DNA of 64,000 nt, from the NCBI RefSeq assembly GCF_005930355.1, contig NZ_VDBO01000003.1, forward strand, positions 62,001 to 126,000, given 5' to 3'. Source of the DNA: Paenibacillus sinopodophylli (lineage in GTDB: Bacteria; Bacillota; Bacilli; Paenibacillales; Paenibacillaceae). Below, piece after piece: positions 13,736-20,851 of this stretch. The stretch's first letter is position 1, and the number at the start of each line of letters is the position of its first letter. A program made the translations under genes and the position numbers. Under the pieces are notes generated by a model, which was not told the origin of the DNA, did no database searches, and worked only from the letters and a program-made list of their open reading frames with translations.

Positions 13736-16281
13736 CGGTGCGAGCCTCCTTTACCGCTGGGGAGCAGATAGCCTTGCTTGCGGGCTATCCGGTTCATCGT
13801 TCGAATGTGGCTGACGGCTTGCTGCTGCGGGCGATTGCGCTCCCGGCTGCAGAAATAGACATGGCCAAAAGGATCATCCGCCGATCTTCCCGCCCTGCCC
13901 GCCATCTGCACCAAAGAAGCTTCATCGAACAGACGACCGTCCGCATCGAGAATGTAGACGTCGCTTTTGGGAATGGTGACCCCTCTCTCCAGTATCGTTG
14001 TTGTAACGAGCACACGAATATCCCTTGCCCGGAAGCGCAGTACTTTGTCAGCACGCTCTGCGTCCTGTGAAGAGGTAGCTGCTACTGCCAAACAAGGTAG
14101 AGCAGCCCGCAGCAACGCGGCCATTGCCTCTGTTTGCGCAATCTGCTGTACGAACACAAATAACTGTGCTCCACGCGCGAGCGAGGTTCGCAAGGCGGAG
14201 AGCAGCTTCGGCGGCAGCTTCCGCTGTTGCAGCATTTGCTTCACTGCAGGCGTTTGAAGCAGCTTGGGTACCGGAAGTGGATGGCGATGATAGCGCACAG
14301 GAACTCTTGCATGCGGAAGCTTGCCGCGCTTCGCTGCCCGCTGTAGTTCACTTGGCGGCGTTGCGGACAAGAGCAGCCTTGCTGCGCCTGGTGCACAGCT
14401 TTTGTCCGCTGCATAATGCAATAGGGGATCGCCGGCGAACGGAAATGCATCGAGCTCGTCCACTACAACCAGATCAAACCCCTGATAGAAGCGGAGCAGT
14501 TGATGCGTAGTTGCCAGCGTAATGTCACCACTCTCCCAGCGCTGCTCGCTTCCTCCGTATAAGGTCACCACAGCCGCGCTCGGAAAAGCTTTGCGTATTC
14601 GGGGATCCAGTTCAATCACGACATCACGGCGTGGCGTAGCGATGAGCGCCTTCCCGCCTCGCAGCAGCACAGCCTCCACTAAAGGAAATATCATCTCCGT
14701 CTTGCCGGCCCCCGTTACAGCCCACAGCAGAAACTCTCTCGGACTCGAAGGTTCTCCTCGAGGTAAATGCGGGCCGTTCGTGTAGGCCTCCTCCACAAAC
14801 GTCAACGCCTTTACTGCTGCCGCCGTCTGCGCAGGGCTCAGCTGCCATTTCCTCAGCCGCTGCTCAATTGGCGGCAGCTTGCCCATCATCGCATCGCAAG
14901 GCTCTGCTCCGCTCAATCCCGAACGCTGCCCTGTCACCAGCAGCTCACATTCCCGGCTCCGCCCCATCCCAAGGCACGCCGTGCAATAGGCGCAGATCCT
15001 CCCGCACGAGGCACATGCCGTGCGGTGCTGGGACGCCTCCCCGCTCCCGCAGCGCAGACATCTACGCTCGCGCCTGCGGCGTCCCAGCGCCCCCGATTGC
15101 CCGCCATTTTCGGCGGCAATCGATCCGCTCAGGCGCACCAGTCCGAGCAGCGCGGCAAGCTGGAGCATGGCGCTCCAGTCTGCCGCGGCGCCGGGACTGC
15201 CCGCGCCAGACAACAGAGCGTGCGCCTCGCTGCGAAGCAGCGCACGTCCCTGCACCATAGCCGCGGCGCGCTTAGCACCCGCAGCGATCCGCTCCAGCTC
15301 TGCTCTCTTCACTCGCATTTGTCTCTCCGCTTCGTCACGGACTGCTCCCTCCATTCGCATTCCCCTCATCGCTTCTCTGCTCGTCGCTCCTTCCATTCGC
15401 GTTCCCCTCATCGCTTCTCCACTCTCCGCTCCTTCCATTCGCATCCCACTCATCGCTTCTCTACCCTCCGCTCCTTCCATTCGCATTCCCCTCATCGCTT
15501 CTCTGCTCGTCGCTCCTTCCATTCGCATTCCACTCATCGCTTCTCTACCCTCCGCTCCTTCCATTCGCGTTCCACTCATCGCTTCTCTACTCTCCACTCC
15601 TTCCATTTGCATTCCCCTCCCCGCCTCGCTCCCCTCTGCTACCTCCATTCGCATTCCACTCATCGCTTCTCCACTCTCCGCTCCTTCCATTCGCATCCCA
15701 CTCATCGCTTCTCTACTCTCCGCTCCCTCCATCCACGTTCTCCTCCCCGCCTCGCTCCCCTCTGCTACCCTCTCCCAACGCTCTACTAAACTCATCAATC
15801 GCTCCGCTCCCAGCTTTATCTGCCGCTTTGACCTACCGCCAAACTGCAGCCACCGCCTACGGCCTGCATCTGCTTTTTCTTGCTCCACTTGGCGCTTTAC
15901 CTGCTCCACACAGGCTATTAGCAGCTCTGCAGCCTCTCGGTCATCTACGCTGCTCCCCCCATTGTTCCGGAATACAGCTGCAAACTTATTTAAATGATCA
16001 AGCTTGTCCACCCGTTCCACTGCTAGCTTATTCCGCTCAGCAATAACGGTCTTCAATCTTTTGCTACTATACGCGGTTTCCCAACATTCCACAGCCAAAC
16101 AAGCATCACCGAGCGGCATCCCCTCCTGCAGCAGCCATCCCGCTTCTGCGACATCCGAATTTAGACGCCCCGAACCGCCATAGAGGCCATCCATCCAAAA
16201 ATGTTTATCAACTTCAGCATGAATAGTCATCCTCGCCTGCCAGCTTCCGCATACCTTAATTACATAGATCTGTACTCTCAT
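13732..16281 (-). CDS. comFA: ComFA-type DNA helicase with a large repeat insertion
   Basis: An 849-residue protein, nearly twice the length of B. subtilis ComFA (about 460). The C-terminal half is a normal ComFA. It has a four-cysteine zinc finger (CLRCG, CASCG, CAYCTAC) near residue 430, Walker A AVTGAGKTEM near 520, DELDAFPF near 607, LLLSATPP and the helicase end LVQMAGRAGRS. ComFA is an ATPase that drives transforming DNA across the membrane. The first 200 residues are poorly conserved. Residues about 185-322 are ten copies of a 14-residue unit (consensus RMEGAESREAMSGM). The start is put at the ATG at 16281, which has AGGGGAG upstream; two further ATGs lie up to 16302. Confidence 0.92.
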   Translation of the reverse strand: MRVQIYVIKVCGSWQARMTIHAEVDKHFWMDGLYGGSGRLNSDVAEAGWLLQEGMPLGDACLAVECWETAYSSKRLKTVIAERNKLAVERVDKLDHLNKFAAVFRNNGGSSVDDREAAELLIACVEQVKRQVEQEKADAGRRRWLQFGGRSKRQIKLGAERLMSLVERWERVAEGSEAGRRTWMEGAESREAMSGMRMEGAESGEAMSGMRMEVAEGSEAGRGMQMEGVESREAMSGTRMEGAEGREAMSGMRMEGATSREAMRGMRMEGAEGREAMSGMRMEGAESGEAMRGTRMEGATSREAMRGMRMEGAVRDEAERQMRVKRAELERIAAGAKRAAAMVQGRALLRSEAHALLSGAGSPGAAADWSAMLQLAALLGLVRLSGSIAAENGGQSGALGRRRRERRCLRCGSGEASQHRTACASCGRICAYCTACLGMGRSRECELLVTGQRSGLSGAEPCDAMMGKLPPIEQRLRKWQLSPAQTAAAVKALTFVEEAYTNGPHLPRGEPSSPREFLLWAVTGAGKTEMIFPLVEAVLLRGGKALIATPRRDVVIELDPRIRKAFPSAAVVTLYGGSEQRWESGDITLATTHQLLRFYQGFDLVVVDELDAFPFAGDPLLHYAADKSCAPGAARLLLSATPPSELQRAAKRGKLPHARVPVRYHRHPLPVPKLLQTPAVKQMLQQRKLPPKLLSALRTSLARGAQLFVFVQQIAQTEAMAALLRAALPCLAVAATSSQDAERADKVLRFRARDIRVLVTTTILERGVTIPKSDVYILDADGRLFDEASLVQMAGRAGRSADDPFGHVYFCSRERNRPQQQAVSHIRTMNRIARKQGYLLPSGKGGSHR
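15315..15740 (-). repeat. 42-bp tandem repeat inside comFA (about 10 units)
   Basis: Ten head-to-tail 42-bp units that keep the reading frame. Units differ mostly at fixed positions (S/T/G, R/G, M/T), and the third and tenth are the most diverged. The array makes long unbroken open frames on the plus strand too. Confidence 0.93.
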
Positions 16282-16360
16282 CCCTGTTCTCCCCTTCATC
16301 ATCTATCCCATATTCAGCGTCTACTCCTACTCATGCACCCACATGCAGCAAACGAAAAAA

Positions 16361-16399
16361 AGCACACCCGATAACGCGCAGCGCGTCATCAGGTGTGCT
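16361..16399 (-). terminator. Terminator after the 153-residue protein gene
   Basis: An 8-bp stem (AGCACACC with GGTGTGCT) with a GC-rich loop that itself can pair (CGCGC/GCGCG) is followed by seven T on the minus strand. Confidence 0.8.
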
Positions 16400-16432
16400 T
16401 CACCCAAAATATTCATTTGTCAAAATTATATC

Positions 16433-16894
16433 CTAAAATGGCATTTTCGACAAATCCGACGGATTCTGTAAATCAATCAGCACAGCGTGATCCGATTGCG
16501 ATACGACGCCTTCGGCTTGCAGCAACCACAACAACTGCGTACCGTCAGCAGCCTTCATTTGAGAACGCTTACTGTCCACATTTTGAATAGCTGTACTTAT
16601 TCCACTACTATGCACCTTGACTGCTCTTCCATCTCTGGATAATCGCTCAACAATGGCCAGCGTTTCATCGGTCGCCCCTTGATCGACAATTGTAAGCCGA
16701 ACATCCTTACCCATTCTCCGCGAGAAAGAAAACAACGACCGCATATACCATTCCATATTTTTTTGCTGAACGTCCGCCACAAGCACATAATGCTTGCTAG
16801 TCTGCTGCCTGCCTCGCCAAATGCGATAAGCCAGATGCACCGACAATGCAGCCAGAGCATAACAGCCAATAACCATAAATAAAAGTTCCAACAT
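16433..16894 (-). CDS. Small membrane-anchored protein of unknown function
   Basis: A 153-residue protein with one N-terminal membrane segment (LELLFMVIGCYALAALSVHL) followed by a cytoplasmic soluble domain. The part LTIVDQGATDETLAIVERLS recalls the start of a GT-A glycosyltransferase fold, where a D-x-x-S/A-x-D-x-T pattern binds nucleotide sugar, but the domain is far too short for a complete enzyme. I do not recognise the family with confidence. The start is the ATG at 16894, with AAGGAGG about 8 bases upstream; the GTG at 16903 lies inside that site. It lies between comFA and the divergent adhesin and has its own terminator. Confidence 0.65.
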   Translation of the reverse strand: MLELLFMVIGCYALAALSVHLAYRIWRGRQQTSKHYVLVADVQQKNMEWYMRSLFSFSRRMGKDVRLTIVDQGATDETLAIVERLSRDGRAVKVHSSGISTAIQNVDSKRSQMKAADGTQLLWLLQAEGVVSQSDHAVLIDLQNPSDLSKMPF

Positions 16895-17149
16895 GGCGGC
16901 CACCTCCTTATGCTGTCACTATATGCTCGGAAGAGCCCACTGGTTCCGCCAGACGGGACAAGATTACAAAATGTGTATATAGCCTGAGCAACTTTATTAT
17001 TACTGTGATTAATAGTCAAAATGCGACAAAGAAACACCCTTGAGCAATTTACAATATATGCTATCATTTTAATACGAAGCCTTGCATATATAACATATGC
17101 GTGAACATGAAAGGAAGCGGTGATATACGAACGCTAAGTTCGAACAGCC

Positions 17150-17219
17150 AGGGAAGCGATGAAGTATAGTCTGTATGTGGACACTTGGATTATATGGAGC
17201 GAATAGTGTAACCGGCCCT
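17150..17219 (+). promoter_or_regulatory. Cyclic-di-GMP-II riboswitch aptamer upstream of the LPXTG adhesin
   Basis: The sequence carries the conserved pieces of the class II c-di-GMP aptamer in order: GGAAGC-GATGA-G at 17152-17162, CACTTG at 17182-17187, and TAGTGTAACCGGCC at 17204-17217. Compared with the Clostridioides difficile aptamer as remembered, the pseudoknot pair GCACT/AGTGC becomes ACACT/AGTGT, a compensatory change. P1 forms between AGGG (17150-17153) and CCCT (17216-17219). The aptamer ends 36 bases before the adhesin start codon. A small hairpin (CGAAC/GTTCG) just upstream may extend the structure. No covariance-model search was possible. Confidence 0.8.
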
Positions 17220-17249
17220 CTTAGAACACCAACCTATCTAAGAGGAGAG
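17217..17249 (+). promoter_or_regulatory. Riboswitch expression platform: hairpin hiding the ribosome binding site
   Basis: CCTCTTAG (17217-17224) pairs perfectly with CTAAGAGG (17238-17245), burying the start of the AGAGGAGAG ribosome binding site. Bases 17217-17219 also form the 3' strand of aptamer P1, so ligand binding would free the site. This predicts translation ON with c-di-GMP. No T-run follows, so control is translational. Confidence 0.7.
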
Positions 17250-17255
17250 TGAAAC

Positions 17256-18758
17256 ATGCGTTTTTTTAGAAAGCAAGTCGCTTTAAGTTTAGCCTTCTTA
17301 TTGATTTTTTCGATCGCGTTCGGCTCTATAGCCCTGGCGGAAGGAGGGAACGGCGACAATTCTTATGAGGACGATCCGCCTTCTGAGAACAGCTGCGAAG
17401 GGTACTCTTCCAATAGGGAATATATTATCGCTACCCATTCCAACATCGTTGACAACGGCGACGGTACGGCAACAGCTACCTTTACGACGACTGAGGATTG
17501 CGTAAGAGTAAGCTTCTCCTCCTATGCAGGCCCTGCAGATTGGAAACCCGCTCCTGGTGAAACGACAATCCCCTATCAGAAGCAAGTCCACTTCGATGGA
17601 TATTCGATCATTTATCCAAAAGCCGGCAGCCACAGCATTACGGTACGCCTTCCTAGCTGCCAACCGTATCAACTCGACATATACAGCGGCGATTTAATTA
17701 CCAAGCTAGGGGTAGGCGCGCATGGTGACAAGATTAAAGCCTGGAAGCTAAAGCTTACAAGCACATGTACAGGCAGCATCGTGGTTAACAAGCATATCAA
17801 CCATTCAGAAGGTGCTCCACATGCCGGTATTACCTTTGAGCTTTGGCATAATGATGTATTGTTCCGCACTGGAGCAACAGGCGAAGGCGGCATACTGAAG
17901 TTCGAAGATTTGCCAATCGGATCTTACGTCCTGAAGGAAATAACGTTAACAGGTTTTACAACGGATTTATCTTCGAGTGAGCTAATCGAGGTAACCGCAG
18001 CTTCGAGCGTATTGCAGATCGTTATCAATACACCTAAGCTGAAATTAGCTACCGCGTGCTCGGCTGATCCAGAAGCGACAAGAAGCTGGATCGTAACCAA
18101 TGAAAGTAATATTGAGGTTCCTTTCTACTGGGAGGTTCCTGGCTCATCTCAGACTGGCGAAGGGAATATTCCAGGTAATACTTCCGTAACCGTCTCAACT
18201 TACGCAGTTGCATCGAACCCTGAACTCCGAACTACAGCAAACCCAAACACACTCACGGTCATTTGGGGCAATGAGAAAGAGCTTTCTCTCGTGAACAGCG
18301 GCGAGACTTGTACAACACCTACACCTACACCATCAAATTCACCTACACCTACGCCTACTACATCGACAACACCTACACCTACACCTGAGACTACGCCTAC
18401 AATTACACCTACTACACCAACAACACCTAGGCCTGAGACTACGCCTTCCTCTGCGCCTACAAATACACCTAGCGCAACACCTTCTGCGACACCAGAGGTT
18501 ACACCAACGGTATCGCCTACACCTAAGGAGACCGAAGTTGTCATCATAGACGATGAGCAGCCTCCAGTTGGTGGCGGAGATGTAGATCCAGAGGTAGATT
18601 CGGCCACCGACACCGTGATCGATGTGCTGGATGAGCAAGTACCGCTTGACACTTTGCCTAAAACCGGCGCTTCGAGTCCCGTTCCTTACTACCTGATCGG
18701 CGCATTCGCACTTACGGCAGGAATCATCTCCATCCGCAAGCAGAAGCAAAGTAAGTAG
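17256..18758 (+). CDS. LPXTG-anchored surface adhesin with SpaA/Cna-B domain
   Basis: A 500-residue cell-wall protein. It has a signal peptide (FFRKQVALSLAFLLIF ... IALA), a cysteine-containing N-terminal domain to about residue 165, then a Cna-B/SpaA-like beta domain (SIVVNKHINHSEGAPHAGIT through GSYVLKEITLTGF, about 173-262). A further beta domain precedes a Pro/Thr stalk (TPTPTP repeats, about 352-430). The sorting signal is LPKTG at 467-471, a hydrophobic helix and a basic tail. Sortase would link it to peptidoglycan; no sortase gene is in the window. It is plus-strand, isolated, and controlled by the riboswitch directly upstream. With flagellar and degSU genes on either side it fits a factor made when cells settle. 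Ligand unknown. Confidence 0.9.
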   Translation: MRFFRKQVALSLAFLLIFSIAFGSIALAEGGNGDNSYEDDPPSENSCEGYSSNREYIIATHSNIVDNGDGTATATFTTTEDCVRVSFSSYAGPADWKPAPGETTIPYQKQVHFDGYSIIYPKAGSHSITVRLPSCQPYQLDIYSGDLITKLGVGAHGDKIKAWKLKLTSTCTGSIVVNKHINHSEGAPHAGITFELWHNDVLFRTGATGEGGILKFEDLPIGSYVLKEITLTGFTTDLSSSELIEVTAASSVLQIVINTPKLKLATACSADPEATRSWIVTNESNIEVPFYWEVPGSSQTGEGNIPGNTSVTVSTYAVASNPELRTTANPNTLTVIWGNEKELSLVNSGETCTTPTPTPSNSPTPTPTTSTTPTPTPETTPTITPTTPTTPRPETTPSSAPTNTPSATPSATPEVTPTVSPTPKETEVVIIDDEQPPVGGGDVDPEVDSATDTVIDVLDEQVPLDTLPKTGASSPVPYYLIGAFALTAGIISIRKQKQSK

Positions 18759-18811
18759 CTTATAGAATCATGAGGCTTAGATAGAGCCTCTGCCGGAAAC
18801 AAGCTAAATAA

Positions 18812-18855
18812 ACAGAGAAACCCCCGTAATCGATCGATTACGGGGGTTTCTCTGT
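18812..18855. terminator. Bidirectional terminator between the adhesin gene and degU
   Basis: A 44-base perfect palindrome (ACAGAGAAACCCCCGTAATC and its complement) between two convergent genes. Its arms contain AAA/TTT runs that serve as T-tails in both directions. Confidence 0.85.
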
Positions 18856-18878
18856 ATGTATTCTTCTAGCAAGTATCT

Positions 18879-19613
18879 TTACAAAGTAACCCAACCATAT
18901 TTTATTGATTGGATAACTGCTTGCGTACGGTCATCTACTTCCATCTTCTGCAAAATGCTGCTCACATGATTTTTAACCGTTTTCTCGCTAATAAATAAAA
19001 ACTCGCCAATTAGCTTGTTGCTTTTGCCTTCTGCCATCAACCTTAAAACCTCAGCTTCACGACGTGTTAACGGGCTCTCATCGCCTGCAACGAATTTAAC
19101 GCCCGGCTCTTGGGCTGCTGCTGCCCCTGACACAATTCCCATCTCGTCCAAGTACGTCATGCGGCGAAGCTGATTAATAAGCTTGCCTGTTACTTTAGGA
19201 TGGATGTAAGCATGGCCTTGTACCACAGAGCGAATCGCATTAATGAGCGATTCCGCTTCCATATCTTTCAGCAAGTAGCCAGTTGCCCCTTTGCGAAGCG
19301 TTTCAAACACATAACTCTCATCATCGTGGATGGATAGAATGATAACCTTTACATCAGGGAACAAGCTCTTCAGCCGTTCAGTCGTAACGACACCGTTCTC
19401 GATTGGCATATTGATATCCATTAGCACAATTTCTGGAATCGTATGATTGCAAAACTCCATGACTTGAATGCCGTCTCCGCATTCGCCAATGACTTCAAGA
19501 TCATCTTCCATATTCAGAATCCGTTTAAGTCCTTCACGAAATAGCTGGTGGTCATCTGCAAGTAAAATTTTGATTGTATTCACATTGCCAGCAGGTTTCT
19601 GGATCATCATCAT
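18879..19613 (-). CDS. degU: Response regulator DegU
   Basis: A 244-residue NarL/FixJ-type regulator. The receiver domain (IKILLADDHQLFREGLKRIL; phosphorylated Asp at residue 66 in VLMDINMP; Lys in LLKDME) is followed by a LuxR helix-turn-helix (LTRREAEVLRLMAEGKSNKL and SEKTVKNHVSSILQK). It lies directly after degS with a 1-base gap, and sequence and partner identify DegU. DegU controls the change between motility, biofilm, exoenzyme secretion and competence according to its phosphorylation level. Three ATGs in a row start the frame; AGGAGT precedes the first. Targets in this window could include flagellar, comF and surface-protein genes, but no DegU boxes were assigned. Confidence 0.94.
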   Translation of the reverse strand: MMMIQKPAGNVNTIKILLADDHQLFREGLKRILNMEDDLEVIGECGDGIQVMEFCNHTIPEIVLMDINMPIENGVVTTERLKSLFPDVKVIILSIHDDESYVFETLRKGATGYLLKDMEAESLINAIRSVVQGHAYIHPKVTGKLINQLRRMTYLDEMGIVSGAAAAQEPGVKFVAGDESPLTRREAEVLRLMAEGKSNKLIGEFLFISEKTVKNHVSSILQKMEVDDRTQAVIQSIKYGWVTL

Positions 19614-19614
19614 C

Positions 19615-20775
19615 TTACTCCTTTCTAGATTCGGCAGTAGTAGGTATATCTATTACAATCTTCGTCCCGCTACCAGGATTTGAGTCTATATCCATCCTTC
19701 CTTCAATCAGCTCAATCCTCTCCCTCATTCCTACCAATCCAAAATGTGCGTTTCGAGTAGCGTCTTGCTCAATTAAGTCGCTGTGAAATCCTACGCCGTT
19801 GTCTTGAATAAGGAGTGAAATATGCTGCGGCTGATAGTTAATCTCGAGCTTAACATGTGTTGCGCTAGCGTGCTTCAACGCATTGGTGAAAGCTTCTTGA
19901 ACCAAACGGTATATAGCCGCTTCCATTGCAGAGGGCATTCGAGCCTCTTTGCCAATTAACTCGAATACGGTATGTATTTTTGTTTTCTCTTCGAAATCCT
20001 GCGTGAACTTCCGCAATGTAGGTACAAGTCCCAGATCATCCAGAGCCATCGGACGCAAATTGAAAATGATTTTGCGAATTTCCTCTAGTCCAGAACGTAC
20101 CTGCCCTTTCAAATCTACTAATTCTTCCTGTACCATCACAAATTCCTGCTTGATAAGCATACGTTCTGCAATTTCTGTTCGAAGAACGATATTCGCAAGC
20201 GATTGCGCAGGTCCATCATGAATCTCCCTAGCAATTCGTTTGCGCTCTTCCTCTTGTGCTAGAATAATCTTCAAGCCTAGCAGCTGCCTTGTCTTGGCAG
20301 ATTCAATGATTCGGGTCACCTGATTCAAGTCGCCTGCTAAATATTCAAGCACGACATTAATTTGCGAAGCTATCGTTTCTGCCCGCTCAATGGAATTTTC
20401 CACATTACGCACTCGCTTCTGCAAATCATCCCGTCTTGCCTTTAGGTAAGACTCCTTCTCACGATATACCATCAAATCAAGCTGGATTTGGGTCGCCTTC
20501 TCATAGGCTGATTTAATATCATCTTCCTTATAGCGCACGAAATCCCGACTAACCTCTGTCAGCCTTATACGCGCACGGCGATAGTCCTGCTCGAGCTGGT
20601 CAACCTTTTCGATCGTTTTAACCGTTTCTTGAAGAACGATTTCAAGCTCCTGCTCCAGCGATTCCAATTCCGTGCGCGCTGATTCACATATTTCATAAAT
20701 TTGATATTTGCTGTCTTCCATGACCTCAATTGCATTCTTAATCACTCGATTTATATCGCCTGTAAGGTGGTCCAC
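19615..20775 (-). CDS. degS: Cytoplasmic sensor histidine kinase DegS
   Basis: A 386-residue soluble kinase with no membrane segment. The first 170 residues are coiled coil (DegS sensor domain), followed by the HisKA_3 dimerisation box with the phosphorylated His186 in REIHDGPAQSL. The HATPase domain includes EAFTNALKHASATHV and LLIQDNGVGFHSD. DegS phosphorylates and dephosphorylates DegU. The start is a GTG at 20775, with AAAGG somewhat far upstream, so the exact N-terminus is uncertain. No terminator separates degS from degU. Confidence 0.94.
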   Translation of the reverse strand: MDHLTGDINRVIKNAIEVMEDSKYQIYEICESARTELESLEQELEIVLQETVKTIEKVDQLEQDYRRARIRLTEVSRDFVRYKEDDIKSAYEKATQIQLDLMVYREKESYLKARRDDLQKRVRNVENSIERAETIASQINVVLEYLAGDLNQVTRIIESAKTRQLLGLKIILAQEEERKRIAREIHDGPAQSLANIVLRTEIAERMLIKQEFVMVQEELVDLKGQVRSGLEEIRKIIFNLRPMALDDLGLVPTLRKFTQDFEEKTKIHTVFELIGKEARMPSAMEAAIYRLVQEAFTNALKHASATHVKLEINYQPQHISLLIQDNGVGFHSDLIEQDATRNAHFGLVGMRERIELIEGRMDIDSNPGSGTKIVIDIPTTAESRKE

Positions 20776-20851
20776 TGTAGATCGGCAACCTTTCTGTATT
20801 AAAGGTTAATCTACTCTATCATACCACAGATGGGATATCTTTCGTCCATCG

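Noticed and set aside
15315..15740. Possible CRISPR-like array
   Set aside because: Units are contiguous, with no unique spacers, and keep a coding frame. There are no cas genes.
14767..15997. Long plus-strand open frames of 340 and 325 codons opposite comFA
   Set aside because: They arise from the 42-bp repeat array, which has no stops on either strand. The minus strand carries the helicase motifs; the plus-strand products are low-complexity Ser/His/Arg or Ile/Pro/Ser repeats with no start signals.
16597..17067. 156-codon minus-strand frame overlapping the small membrane protein gene
   Set aside because: Out of frame with the better-supported gene, which has AAGGAGG and a clear membrane segment; this frame has neither.
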